Shown: positions 12,340 through 24,587, counted from the stretch's first letter. The stretch is 64,000 nt of DNA from Corydoras sp. C115 (GCA_019802505.1 JAFMOC010000003.1:405001-469000), one strand, 5' to 3'. Translations and numbers: made by a program. The notes: a model not told the origin generated them from the sequence alone.

Positions 12340-12690
12340 GCTTGTCCACCCTCTGAAGTCCCTACGGATCTCTATATGCCACTGCGAGTCCTTTTTTTCT
12401 TTTTTTTTTTTACATTACCTTGTGGTGCCATGTCCATTACACTAAATCCTCAGAGAACGCTGTCCACCAAAGCTTCCTTGGAGTGGTATTTTACTCACAT
12501 AAAGTCTGCATAATAGTCTTTTCCCTCCACACAGACCTCGGAGTGGTCCATCCAACATGTTAAGTCCTTGGGGTGGTCTGTCCAATGCACAAAGCCCAGA
12601 TGGTACCCCGTCACTGACATGAACTCCTATGGGTACCCTTTTACCATATGAAGTCCTTAGGGTACTGCCTGGAGCACATGTGGCCTGTTC
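12340..12690. repeat. degenerate ~30-bp minisatellite
   Basis: Successive blocks of roughly 30 bases share a core like aagtccttggggtggtctgtcca, aagcccagatggtaccccgtcac, aactcctatgggtacccttttac and aagtccttagggtactgcc. On the minus strand this gives an open 126-residue frame (12442-12822) with a repeating G-L-C/N-x-L-D-x-P pattern. I read that as a by-product. Confidence 0.65.
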
Positions 12691-13985
12691 ACCATGTTTG
12701 ATATCTTCTCCTGGCAGCTTGTTTATTCTGTATACAACAGTCTTTTCCTGAAAAATGGCAGTGACCAAGCTGCCAGTGGCACTGATGGATTGCAGGCTTA
12801 CGAAACATTGGAGACACTTCATATGTGGCAGATGATTGTCATCTTAGATCAGCAAGTCAGTTTCGGTGGCTTATATGCTCATGGCATTAGAGCTAGTCAT
12901 GAGTTATTTTGGATTTCTCAGTACCCTGCTTTGGGAAACACTGATAGTTGCAGGGATGCATCATGCTGGATGAGACAGCTTCTGTTGCTAATGAGCCTCT
13001 GGTGACATGGCTGTCTGTGTCATAGTTATCGAATGATGTTTGCTTTCTATTCCCTAAATTTGGTGAAACAAGTATTGGAGTGTAGTGTGAGGAGGTGTTA
13101 TTTAATTTTAGCCTTGCTCTCTGTAAACATTTGGTTTCAGTTTAAATAATGATGATGTGTCAAGGTTGAGTGTTGAGGCATGTTAGACTTCACTGAGTAA
13201 ACAAAAAAATAGCTGTCTGCTTTACAGGGTTATGTAATGTGCATCATTCGGCAGTGTTCTCAGCGCTTCATCTCTTCTCATTACTGTCGTTAAAGTGTCC
13301 GTGCCGAGCAGACAAAGCTCCTCAAACAAAGCACAAGTCACTTTGGTTCATGCAGGTGCTTAAAAAATACTCAGAAACTTTTTTTTAAGCACTGACTTCA
13401 AGGACTTTACATACGAACACAAGCGAAATAATCCAGCACATAATGCATCATTTTAATAGATGAACAGAATCGCGGCAACATTTTTCAAACACTTCAGAGC
13501 TCAGGCTTTTGACAGTAATGAGACAAAACAGCAAATGACATCTTTTAAAGTGAGCCACGTTCTACCTGATGAAAGAAGCTGAGTGTACAAGCTGTTGCTT
13601 TTAGACAGATATCAGCCAATCCTCTTTCAGCAGCCCACCCAAGACCAGATTCAAGACCAGTCATTTCTTACAGCATGAGGTAGCAAGAGGGTAAGAGCCC
13701 CACTTTGGATCCAGTGTCATGCAGTCAACAACATGTACTTAAATATGCTTAGCGCTGAATGATATACTCAGAATTGTGGGGTGAGGGGATGGGTTCTAAG
13801 TGTTACAGTGAGAGTTTGTCAGGTAGGTCTCTGCACGTTGTTCTTGGACATGCGAGCTTTTTCTTAGTAACTAGACATGCTACAACTGCATCTACAGCAG
13901 TATTTGGGGGTGAATTGGGATGTTGACCTAGTCAGTGATTCCTTCATAACGTCTTGTTTCTCGTCTTATCTTGCCACTAGATGAG
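12691..13985. other. unannotated mixed-composition stretch
   Basis: Less AT-rich than its surroundings. The 103-residue frame at 12694-13005 has no family resemblance. Nothing called. Confidence 0.45.
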
Positions 13986-14026
13986 CAGATGTAAAATTTA
14001 AAAAGAGAGATCCCCACCGTGCCGAC

Positions 14027-14070
<44 letters not shown>

Positions 14071-14212
14071 GTTATTGTTATTACTATTATTGTTTATTAT
14101 TCATTTATTCATTCATTCATTCATTATATTCCGCTTTGTCCTATATTAGGGTCGCAGATGTAAAATTTAAAAAGAGAGATCCCCACCGTGCCGACTTATT
14201 ATTATTATGATG

Positions 14213-14251
<39 letters not shown>

Positions 14252-14323
14252 GTTATTGTTATTATTACTATTATTTTTTATTATTCATTCATTCATTCAT
14301 TCATTATCTTCAGCTTTGTCCTC
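13986..14323. repeat. 169-bp tandem duplication (two units)
   Basis: The unit starts cagatgtaaaatttaaaaag at 13986 and again at 14155. Each has gagagatccccaccgtgccgac, a (TTA)n array of different length, ATTC repeats, and the V-SINE tail side (cttccgctttgtcctatattagggtcg). The junction keeps a short gcag overlap. Only the second unit continues into a complete V-SINE. Confidence 0.9.
14026..14100. repeat. (TTA)n/(TTG) microsatellite
   Basis: A trinucleotide run within duplication unit 1, reading poly-Y in one frame. The sister array in unit 2 spans 14197-14280 and contains ATGATG interruptions. Confidence 0.93.
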
Positions 14324-14636
14324 TATTAGGGTCGCAGGGGGGTTCCCCATGCCCATCCAGGAGAGAACGTTTTGGGCGCTGGGCAGATACACCCAGGACA
14401 GGGCGCCAATCCATCGCTGGGCACACACTCACACAGACACGCACACATATGGGGCAATTTGGAGAACTCAGTTGACTTGATCCATGCTTTTGGACTGTGG
14501 GAGGAAACCGGAGAACCCGGAGGAAACCCACGAGGACAAGGGGAGAACATGGAAACTCCACCCAGCTGGGGATTCGAACCGGGAATCCCTAGTGCTGAGA
14601 GGCGAACGTGCTAACCACTAAGCCACCCTGCCGCCC
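14283..14636 (-). mobile_element. V-SINE, full length, GAAT-tailed
   Basis: Runs from the (ATTC)n tail through an intact central domain to ccaccctgccgccc. Minus-strand box B (ggttcgaatccc) and box A are good. It is the downstream end of the 169-bp duplication. Confidence 0.93.
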
Positions 14637-15228
14637 TTGTTTATTATTATTATTTATTTTTAATTCTCAAATAGTTTTGTCAAAGTTGCAACTTTAAGGA
14701 AAAAATAGTATAATAATATTTTATAGACATGAATTTCTATTCTGCTGCGGGCGTTATATGCAAAATAGTATTTATAATAAACAGACAATGACATACTACT
14801 AAAACCAGTGAGACACAGCATGGTGTTTACATTAAGCAATTATGTGATTTTGAATGATGGATTATGTGATTACATTTTTCATGGTACAGAGAATCACACA
14901 CACGCACACACAAGTATTATTTATTCAGATTCTACAGAAAGACCATCGCTGATGTTTCACAAAGCTGCTGAATAATATTTGTTAAAATAATGGTTGAAAT
15001 TTCTTTCTGTCTCTGAAGAAATGCTGTCCCTGAGATTAGCAAAAATACATATATATATATAAATAAACAAAGGCATTTTTTGCTAGTATATCTATATTAT
15101 TTCATTTAAATTGTTTTAAAGTTGTGTTTAAACAGGATTTAACATTGACATGTTTAGTATCAGACATATGAACTAAAACTTAATACCTACCACAGTGGGG
15201 GAAAAAAAAAAAGAATTGTCATGTCCCA
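14637..15228. other. unannotated AT-rich stretch
   Basis: Short TA and CA tracts only (14898-14912, 15048-15062). Confidence 0.5.
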
Positions 15229-15275
15229 GACACACACACACACATACACACACACATACACACACACACACACAC
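15229..15275. repeat. (CA)n/(CATA) microsatellite
   Basis: CA units with two TACA interruptions. Confidence 0.93.
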
Positions 15276-16928
15276 TATGTACCTGTTCATAATGGTAATC
15301 ATATCGGTTATGCCTAGTTACTCTTACATAAACAGATGGATGAAGGCTTGTGGTCAGGTGCATGTTTACAGGATGGGAATTTTCCTTGTTATTACAACAC
15401 TGATGAACTTCTGTTTGTTCAGTCATCGGTTTACATTTCAAACAACTTGGGCATCAACATTACCATATAAATTGCTGTCCATGATTTTCAGAGTATTTAA
15501 TATAATAAATATAAAATATATATATTTTTTTTCATAGCGTATGCAAACAAAATCTATAAATCGATGTAAACAATATAGCCCTGTGTTTATTTACCTGCCA
15601 ATATACTGTAAAAAGTTTTATGGTGCAAGCATTATACCCAGGTGCTGACTGTATTCCAGTGGACATGCTGGAATAATAAAAAAAACATTATTTGACAATT
15701 TTTTCAAATGACAAAAATCATTAGTACGATATTATCTTTTGTCCTGTTGTAATATTTCTTTTTTTTTTATTGTGATTTTTTTTTTTCCTGTTTTCCATTT
15801 TTTCCTTTACCTTGTTTTGATGATTCTTCATCATGTAAACATCCAGTGTGATAAAATGTTGTGGTTCATAATAAATGCATTTCTTGATTTAAATGTATTG
15901 CTTATCAAATTAGATTTACCTGAATAGTTTAGTATGAAATGGGATATTTTCTTAAATGTAATGTTTAAAATATAGAGATAATAGAGTTATAATAGAGAGA
16001 TAATATAGAGTTTTAATGTAAATTTAAATTAATTAAGTCTGTTTTTTTTAATGCGACAAGACAAGGAGACTAAATAATTGTGAAAATAAACCTTTAGGAT
16101 GTTAATCCTAAAAATAGGAATGGTGTTTAATTTGTTTAATGCTTGTATATTTAGGTTTGGAACAGGAGTAATCAAATTTTCTTCCTATGTACAGAATGAA
16201 AATCCCTCCGTTCATGAAGAATGCACAAGCAGGATGATCCTCACCTGTTTACTTGGCAGTCAGAAATTCTCTTTAAATACTAAGCAACTCCTACTCAACC
16301 TCATAATAAACTGTGACCCCATACAATTCTGAATTCTAAAATATCAAGCATTCTCCCCCGAATTTCTTTTCTTTTCTCAGGTGCCCTTCCCCCACCAAAT
16401 AATAGGGGCTTATGACAAAAATAGGTCAAGTCAAGTGAAATTACCCTCAGACTCCTGAGGGCCTAGTAGTTGAATAATTTAATCCAATGCCTGCCTTGGC
16501 ACTTTCTTCTTGTACTTATAATTAAATAATCTGCAAGGTTTATATCAGGGACATTGCTATGTAAAGTAGAGCTTTACCAGAAAGCAGAACTTCTGTTGCT
16601 CATATTACACTTTTTTTATTTGTTGAAAGTCTACAGTGTATATAACGTAAAACACAATGGACTTGCTGACATGAGCTGCCTTTTCTTACTTCTTTTTTTT
16701 TGCTTCTGCTATTCTGCATCTGTAGAAACAGCTAATGGTGAAAATATACTTGTTATACTATTATTTGAAAAGAAAAAAAACTCCAGTATTTCAACATGCT
16801 TTATAAACATTTGACATCTGCATATGAAAAAAACAAAAAAAACAAAACCTGGCTCAGGTCAAAAAACTGTTGACCATTTCCTTATAAATTCAGCAATAAT
16901 TATATGAACTTGTTGTTTAAGGCTCTTA
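15276..16928. other. unannotated AT-rich stretch
   Basis: T-rich (for example 15769-15788). Several short frames, none with family resemblance. No repeat family recognised. Confidence 0.5.
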
Positions 16929-17445
16929 CAGTACCAGTCAAAAGTTTGGACACACTTTGTCTTGCTCTATTGTCTACTTCCTTCACTTACCATATAGATT
17001 GAGTGTGTAGTTTTACAATTACAGACTGTAGTACATCTGTGTTATTTGTTTTTATTAGTGCCCTGTTGGTTCTATGTTTTCTATTGGTCAGGAACATCAC
17101 AGAACAGGTATCATTTGGGTGGTGGATTGTTAATTGTCAGTTCTGCAGTGACACTGATGTGGTGAGGGGGTTTTGATGCAGCAGGGTTACTGTAGTTTCA
17201 TTTAAACACCTCAGTTACACTGCTGGGATAGGACTAATGGACCAACCAAATAGTTCCTGCTCTGTGGTGGTAATATTGGGGTCATGACCATTAGAGGACA
17301 GAGTAAAGAGGACTATCCCAGTATGTACTGTAGTTCCCAAACAGATTTTAGAATCCGTATTATTATTTTTACAGTAAGTAGATCCTATAACATGGACAAT
17401 AATTGTAGAAAAAAGGGGGTGTGTTCAAACTTTTGACTGGTACAC
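16929..17445 (+). mobile_element. Tc1-ended long-inverted-repeat MITE, copy A
   Basis: The left end is cagtaccagtcaaaagtttg and the right end is its inverse, caaacttttgactggtac, with a TA outside each end as in Tc1/mariner. The two halves are largely inverted copies: left ctattggtcaggaacatcacagaacagg against right cctgctctgtggtgg...tcatgaccattagag. There is no transposase. Related copies lie at 30714-31315 and 42418-42978. Confidence 0.85.
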
Positions 17446-18340
17446 TAAGTATAAAAAATGTTTTACATAGTTCTTTAGTAGAGTATTTTTGTCTCATTAC
17501 GTTAAGCAGGGAATAGATCACAAACTGTAGGATGCTGTAGGATGTTTCTAGTCATGGATCTTAACATCTCGCCTGTATTGAATCTCTATTTATAAAGTTG
17601 TGGCTTTGTTGCATTATGAATAACTTTGTGACATAAAAGCACTGTGTGTAATCATTTTCTGGGTGATAGAAAACTGTTGTATTTGTGTACTTTCGTTGGC
17701 ATGCAGCCGTGTAGTGACAAAAACAATCGACGTGATTGTGCATGAGGCAGTCATCACAGTTAAGATGCCACAGGCGAAGAGGTGCTGAAGACTATTGATT
17801 AAAAAGAATTAGGAATCAGCGATGCTCTTCTGCAAGGGATGTATTCATGTCTTTTATCTTTTCTAGATTAACAATCCAATAGGAACCTTAAAGGCAATGT
17901 GTCGAAATCAATTGAATGGGACTAAAGGCATAATAAAAGTCACTCAGAACAGTTGTTTTTCTAACTGTTATAATTACTGTAAACTAAAGCCATATTAATA
18001 ACCCTGTGAACACAGTTTGAGAGTTGGAAAGATATGAGGATCAACTAAGGAGCGTCAATTCAGTTTTATCTTTTTTTTTTTTTCCTATGGATTTTTTTAA
18101 AGGCTGAATGAAGTAACAGGTTACTGACTTTTTAAATCCAATATTTTCAGCAGTCATTTAAAATACAGTTGGATGTTTCAGGGCCATACATTACAGAGTA
18201 GCATGATTGACCTGATCTGATCCATAACCCTGCTCTGTGGTATTTCAGTGATTCAGATATATTTCTTGGAGCATGCACTATATTATTAAGAATTAATTAC
18301 ATTATATAATTACACATTCATCATTCATATCATTAATATA
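17446..18340. other. unannotated AT-rich stretch
   Basis: No feature recognised apart from a T-run at 18071-18083. Confidence 0.5.
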
Positions 18341-18560
18341 GGGCGGCACGGTGGCTTAGTGGTTAGCACGTTCGCCTCTCAGCACTAGGGATTCCCAGTT
18401 CGAATCCCAATCTGGGTGGAGTTTCCAAGTCCAATGCCAAATTGCCCCATATAGAGTGTGTTTGTGTGTGAGTATGTGTGTAGTGTGTACCCAGCGATAG
18501 ATTGGTGTATCTGCCCAGCGCCCGAAATGTTCTCCCTTGGATGGGCATGGGGAATGGGGA
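18341..18560 (+). mobile_element. V-SINE lacking the central domain
   Basis: The head is excellent (gggcggcacggtggcttagtg). Then tggagtttcc jumps straight to aagtccaatgccaaattgcccc, deleting most of the central domain. The 3' body continues to gatgggcatgggg. A run of about 15 G follows at 18579-18593. Confidence 0.88.
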
Positions 18561-18599
18561 TAGGGTATAGGGTACTCGGGGGGGGGGGGGGGGTATAGC

Positions 18600-19686
18600 T
18601 CTAATATAAATAAAAAATAGCTCTAACTGAACTGAACTCTTAACTCTGCATGTAAAAGGTCAATGAAATAAAAAATAACCCAAATGTTCTTTACAAATGT
18701 CGGTGTAAAAGGGTGGCAGGTGAAAACAACAGAAAAAAGCTGCTTTTTTATATCACAAGCTGAACCTAAACTTCATGAACATTTGTCACAATCTCTGAAC
18801 ATTCCAAGTCATGGCTCCCAGCGGACGTGTAAAAGTGTGGTAGCTTTTGTGCCTTTGAAGTGGTGAAGTGGAAATTATTAGAGCAGTTTAATTAGCTGGG
18901 ATCAGAGTGTGTTTGTGTTTTCAGACTCAGCAAAAAGCAAGGGGAGTGAGAGCGGACAGCTGTCAGTAGCTTTAATGAGGAAGGAGACTATATTAGAGAT
19001 TAACCGTATTGCTTAGCTACAGCACTTTTCATGACTGCCACCCAATAACAAGGTCTGTAGGGTATGTACCTGTGTGCTGTTTTTACCCGCAGCCCTTTTC
19101 TCTAGCCTGTCCTGCTGTTCCTCTGTAAAACAAGTAAGCAAGTTTGCAATTATTAGCACTTTTAAAAAGATCTGGACATGCACTCATTAAACAAAGTGAA
19201 TCATGCTGCTTTAATAACAATGAGTCAGTATTCACTGTCTGCTCATCCGCATGGATGATATTCGGATGAGCAGACAAAATAACTCCACATGGTCTCGCAC
19301 ACCACAAAATGTTGAATACTTACTCTTTGTAAATCCTGTGGAGGTTTATATACTCTTTACAACCACCTAGAAGCAACTTAGGGGCTTTATTTAAGTGATC
19401 TGTAGCGAGATGTCAACCGCTCACTTTGCAGCTGCATTTAGGGCATGTCAGTGTGTCTTTTGCTATCATGATGACATGATAATGATGATTTATGGGTGTT
19501 TTTTGGGGGTCGTGCACTAACCCAACCAGCATGTCACTTGCCATTACCTTTAGTAGCCAGGTGCTGTCCGACGTCCAATTTCAAAGGCGCAGTGTGACCA
19601 ATTACGCTTAAATTAACGTTTGCAGAATATGTTATCATAAAGCCAGGCCAACCAGAACCCATAATGACCCTAACTAGTATATATGG
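18600..19686. other. unannotated non-coding stretch
   Basis: Mixed composition, no repeat recognised. A perfect short inverted pair (catggatgat/atcatgatgac type) is too small to call. Confidence 0.45.
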
Positions 19687-19699
19687 CCTTTTTATATTA

Positions 19700-20054
19700 T
19701 CCATCCATCCATTAGCTTCTGCTTTATCCTGTAGTGGGGGGGGGGGGGGGGGTTCCCCATGCCCATCCAGGGGAGAACGTTTCAGGCGCTGGGAAGATAC
19801 ACCCAGGACAGAACGCCAATCTATTGCTGGGCACACACTCAATCACACAGACACACTCTATATGGGGCAATTTGGAGAATTGAATTGACCTTGATGCATG
19901 TTTTTGGACTGTGGGAGGAAACCGGAGAACCCGGAGGAAACCCACGTGGACACGGGGAGAACATGGAAACTCCACCAAGACTGGGATTCGAACCGGGAAT
20001 CCCTAGCGCCTATCCCTAGGCGAACGTGCTAACCACTAAGCCAGTGTGCCTTCC
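19700..20054 (-). mobile_element. V-SINE, full length, with poly-G
   Basis: A G-run of about 17 (19736-19752) replaces the usual short G tract near the tail. Target duplication with one mismatch: cctttttatatta (19687-19699) and cctttttctatta (20055-20067). The head end has a small local duplication (ccctagcgcctatccctagg). Confidence 0.92.
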
Positions 20055-20213
20055 CCTTTTTCTATTATTTATATACTAAATAAGATATTGTGGTTTTGTA
20101 TTTCATGTAGATTCATAGTTGCATTGTTGTGATTTTGTCTTTTTGTGGCTCAGTTGACTTGTTTCATGTCAGTGCAGCCATTCATGTGGTCTGTATCTTA
20201 AAGTATTTAGAGG

Positions 20214-20214
20214 C

Positions 20215-20243
<29 letters not shown>
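20214..20243. repeat. (CA)n microsatellite
   Basis: About 14 CA units, followed by cgtgtg. Confidence 0.93.
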
Positions 20244-20246
<3 letters not shown>

Positions 20247-20975
20247 TGAAAGAACGTTTCAGAAAGTGACTAGCCCCTGTGTCGTTAGTTGGAATCGACG
20301 CACTGGCTCCGTCATAACCACGCCACCCGACTGTACAGAGCCACGGCCTTGAAGCCGTTCTGTGCATGAATTTAAATGATTCTTCAAACAGTCTTCAGAA
20401 GGGGCAGGCCACTTCAGGAAAAGCCCTTCCCCTTAGCTCTTTTGATGCAGTTTAAAATGAATAATTGAAGTACCCTCCATGCACACTGGGACCTCATCAG
20501 AGTAGCTTTGGTATAATTACTCCAAGCACACTGTTCTTTGTTGTGGGCCCATATTGAGGGGTAGGGATGTTAGGACCCTGACACAGACGTTAAAACACGA
20601 CGGGGCCAAAGTGGAGCAGACACAAACAGATGTATTCCGGTGTGTGCCGTAACTACCGAGTGTGTAGCAGTCAATCCTGGCTTTCATATTTAGACTGGGA
20701 GCTGTAAGCAGCTTCACAGATGGGAAGTTTCATGCATCATCCTGAGCTGCATCTTCATATATTTACGTCCTGCGGCCTTGTAAATTATACATTTGGAGCC
20801 TTAAGTCATAAAAGTGAGAGTGGTGGGTTCTGTTCTTCTGCATCTCATAACCTAAGCAATAAACCACATGAAGTTTGGTTTGTATAAACATTTAAAGAAC
20901 TACAGCTAGCTTTCTGATGTGTACATTTTGGTAGAGTTGAACTTTTCTCAGCCCGGCCAGGAGGAGGGGGCTCCA
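20244..20975. other. unannotated, more GC-balanced stretch
   Basis: Contains CpG-bearing sequence near 20280-20360. No coding frame or repeat family recognised. Confidence 0.45.
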
Positions 20976-21099
20976 TTTTAATCCTGAAGCCTGACTATAA
21001 TTGATGCTGGGAGCTTCTAAAATGGTCGCTGCTGTGCTTTTAACCCTGAAGCGTGACTATAATTGATGCTGAGAGATTCTAAAATGGTCCGCGCTTCAT
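20976..21099. repeat. 62-bp tandem duplication
   Basis: Unit 1 begins ttttaatcctgaagcctgac at 20976 and unit 2 ttttaaccctgaagcgtgac at 21038. Both continue tataattgatgctg and ttctaaaatggtc. Divergence is several substitutions, so this is not very recent. Confidence 0.85.
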
Positions 21100-21616
21100 T
21101 CAGTCGACTGCGAGAGCTCGACTGTAGTGCTCGTCTCGTAGTCAGGCACTAGAGAGGGCAGATTTGAAGTGTGTGACAGTTGAGGCTTCATTTTGCAGCT
21201 TTAGCCTCCCATTCTTCTTTGCTTTACAACAAGCACAGAACCAAAGTAGGGCCTTCAGCAGTCAGAATGTTAATCTCCAGTTCACTCTTCTTATCACCAT
21301 GACAGACAAAAGAGGCGTGATAGACTGCACCACAACAAACGAGGAAAAGTCTGTTGACAGAGATGCCACACTGTTTATCTTGCTGCTTAGCATTCGCTCC
21401 TCAGTAAAGTTCACTGTGCACTCACAGGGGAAGAGGTTTCTTCTGCATGACGGGGACCAAAAAAGAGAGTACCCGAATAAAACCTGCATACTGCATAAGA
21501 CAAAAAAACGAAATTATGGGTCACGGACCCCGTTTAACCCGTTCTTTTAAAGAACTTAAATTTAAATTTTAAAGAAGAAAATGAGATAAAAATATAGTAT
21601 AGATATGTAAAAAAAA

Positions 21617-21619
<3 letters not shown>
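21100..21619. other. unannotated stretch with one unassigned open frame
   Basis: A 128-codon plus-strand frame (21164-21550) starts at TTG, has no Kozak ATG at its start, resembles no family I know and has no clear splice sites. Most likely chance. Confidence 0.4.
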
Positions 21620-21687
<68 letters not shown>

Positions 21688-21704
21688 ATATATATTTATT
21701 TATT

Positions 21705-21779
<75 letters not shown>

Positions 21780-21805
21780 ATAATATTTATTTATTTATTT
21801 ATTTT
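21620..21805. repeat. (TA)n array with duplicated TGTTATA...TTTATTTAT block
   Basis: Two long TA runs, each followed by tgttata and then TTTA repeats (21684-21708 and 21776-21805). The run plus tail was duplicated as a unit. Confidence 0.93.
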
Positions 21806-21944
21806 TCCCCCTCCCTTGGTGCAAATTTAAATGGATGTCCAGTGTGTGGTGATAAAACTGCCCATTGCTTCAGACACTGGGACACATGCTTGACTACGTT
21901 CTTCATTTTACACATCTTTAGAAATAAGGACCTATGGCATATAG

Positions 21945-22730
21945 CAGGTGTGCCCACACTTTTCTAGCCCGAGATCTACTTTTTGCAGTGGCCAGGTCTG
22001 ATCTACCAGGATCAGATTCAATATTAAACCTGTTTACAAACATCATGTAAGTATTATGAAATCAGCATAGATAAGACTTTGGTTGAACAACATGAGGGTT
22101 GCCATTTTCACAGAAATTGCTGTTATTAAACACACTCCACCAAATAACATGAAAACATCTTGGTTTTAGTACAGCCTTTGGCTCAAGGACAAAACACACC
22201 TTTTCCCTAAATGGCAACCTACCCGAATGAGCAAACACACACAGCATACAACACAAACATACAATGATCCCTGCGACCCTCATTCACCAAAACAGAACAT
22301 GACCGTTAAGAAAACTATAAAACATATTCCACACATAACCCGGCTGCAAGGTATACTGGGAAGTGGTAATAATAATAATAATTGGTCATAGATATGGTAC
22401 GTAACACTAAGCCAGTCAATTACATTGACCCGCACATCGTTATAAACAGTTTAAATGCAACGTACATTTAAATGAGACGTAATTGAGGCACAGTTTGAGA
22501 ATAGAGAGAGAGGGACGGGGAGAGCAGAGGTCACTCGCATGGGGATAGAGATCACGGTTCAGAATGACTCACAATGTGTGCGTGCATGTGTGTATAAGTG
22601 CTTCCGATACTGTGCATAAAAGTGCTGATAAGTCATTTTTCCTCAAACCCGTGGAGTGATCCATGGCTATCGACCAACATGCACTGTGCGATCGACTGGT
22701 CGATCACGATCGACGTATTGGGCATGACTG
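21945..22730. mobile_element. hAT-type non-autonomous element
   Basis: A perfect 8-bp target duplication, gcatatag, lies at 21937-21944 and 22731-22738. The ends are caggtgtgccc on the left and, reversed from the right, cagtcatgccc. They match the hAT CAGGGGTGCCC consensus at 8 of 11. The left interior reads agcccgagatctac and the right gatcgactggtcgatcacgatcg, as in a common fish element. No transposase frame. Confidence 0.82.
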
Positions 22731-22738
22731 GCATATAG

Positions 22739-23689
22739 TGTAGCACCTGATTTCAGCACTACATCCCTCTTACTGCCCTTCCCACTGGTGGTGGATCCAT
22801 AAGAAGGTGAACCCATGTAGCTCCTTTGGGCTATGCTTTGTCTGTCCCCATAAGAAAGAACATATGTTTAGTGGATTAGACTATTTTAAGACAACAGGAA
22901 GGGTACCTCCATTAGTTTTTGATGTTCGTCAAGTGTCTTGGTTGTGTCAAGAAATGCATCTCTTTGAATAAGTACTCTATAGAACATCTTACACTTATTC
23001 TGACCCACAGAGTTTCAAGGTGAAAGTTTAGATGAGGTGAGAGTTAGGTCACCAAGTCACCAAATCCACTTGCCACCCAGAATACTTTGTAACATTTGTA
23101 ATTTGTATTCTTTTACTCTGATACCTCTCAAAGTATCACCGCCTCTAAGCCATGGTTTGAATGTATTTTAGTTGTGTCCCATCAGGGAGCCAAAGCCCAG
23201 TATAGCAGAAAACAATCACTTTGCAAAAATGTCTATGTTAGTGAGATCTAAACCCATACTCTCAAGTCTCTGGTGTCCGATTTCCTCCCCTTTCCCTCGC
23301 ACTCAATTTCTCTTGTCTCCACAAGGCAGAGTTTAATGTCTCCCTCGATGATCCATTGTGTGAGAACTAAGTTTGCTGCTCAGCTAAGAGGAAGTCCATC
23401 ATTGGGGCATTTGGCTCCTGTGGCGTTATCTCCGATCTCTGCACCCAAGTGGGTTAAATGGCTCTATAGAGGTGGCTCAGTGCATCTCTTGTACGATAAG
23501 TAAAAGAAAGTTGCCCCACTCAAACAGGCTTTTAAAAGTTGAAAATCTCCATTGTTCCATTCTCCCAATCAATAAAACATATGCTTGCCTTCTAAGAGTT
23601 TCGTGAATATTTAATAGCAGCAGGCTGTTTCCTTTTATCTGCCGCCTTTCTATAACAGATCAAAAAAAAAGCCTTCTTAAATCAAAGTC
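22739..23689. other. unannotated non-coding stretch
   Basis: No repeat family recognised. Short frames only. Confidence 0.5.
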
Positions 23690-23960
23690 TTGACTTGTTT
23701 TTATCTCGCGTGTATGAGCAAGTATCTTGTCATTTACCAGCAGTTCACTTGGAATCAGAGACACCTACCACGGTAAGATGATCTGCGATGATATTTTAAG
23801 CTGCTTCCCATCAGGACCTAATTGATGCTGGACCGGGGAAGCGATGGAGATCGGAAATTAAGAGTGGCTGAGCTGTTTATTCAGAGAGTTAATGAGGAGG
23901 AACTAATGCGGCTAATTCGACCTGCTGTGCCCTTTAGATTTCGCCAGCAACGTTAATGTT
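23690..23960. other. candidate conserved non-coding element
   Basis: Repeat-free and non-coding, with balanced composition and homeodomain-like cores: cctaattgatg (23817), ggaaattaagag (23855), gttaatgaggagg (23889) and gctaattcg (23910). The texture resembles vertebrate enhancers, but conservation cannot be seen from one sequence. Confidence 0.3.
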
Positions 23961-24173
23961 CATAATACAAACATTGGCCACTGATAGTGTGGATGTGTAA
24001 CTTAAAGGTGGGGAATCTAAATACTAAGATGCACAAAATGTACCTAACTTTGTAGAAGTTACCTTTTATGAACAATATTTTTGGAGTCAACTATTTTACT
24101 TAATTGAACAGACATTGAACCTTCGACCGTCTCCTATTTTCTGTTAATTGGTAATGGGACTCGGAGGACTTGG

Positions 24174-24528
24174 TCCATCCATCCATTATCTTCCGCTTTA
24201 TCCTCAACTAGGTTGCGGGGGGTTCCCCATGTCCATCCAGGGGCGAACGTTTCGGGAACTGGGCACATACACCCAGGACAGGACGCCAATCTATAGCAGG
24301 GCACACACACACTCACACAGACACACAAACGCACTTTATATGGGGCAATTTGGAGAATTCAATTGACCTTGATCCATGTTTTTGGACTGTGGGAGGAAAC
24401 CGGAGAACGTGGAGGAAAACCACGCGGACACAGAGAGAACATGGAAACTCCACCCAGATTGGGATTCAAACCGGGAATCCCTAGTGCCGAGAGGAGAACA
24501 TGCTAACCACTAAGCCACCATGCCGCCC
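24174..24528 (-). mobile_element. V-SINE, full length
   Basis: Tail (ATCC)n at 24174-24190, intact central domain, head to ccaccatgccgccc. Flanks share an imperfect duplication (ctcggaggacttgg and ctcgagaacttga). Confidence 0.92.
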
Positions 24529-24587
24529 TCGAGAACTTGATTAATATTCAAAAATCCTACAACTTAAAGAAAGACGAAATTCAAATG

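Noticed and set aside
12442..12822. A 126-residue minus-strand frame with a repeating glycine/leucine/aspartate pattern.
   Set aside because: The pattern follows from a degenerate 30-bp DNA minisatellite, a multiple of three, and shows no known domain or splice context.
12694..13005. A 103-codon frame in less AT-rich DNA.
   Set aside because: No similarity to any family I know and no flanking splice sites in the right phase.
21164..21550. A 128-codon open frame on the plus strand.
   Set aside because: It starts at TTG, has no ATG in good context near its start, no recognisable domain and no splice signals; probably chance.
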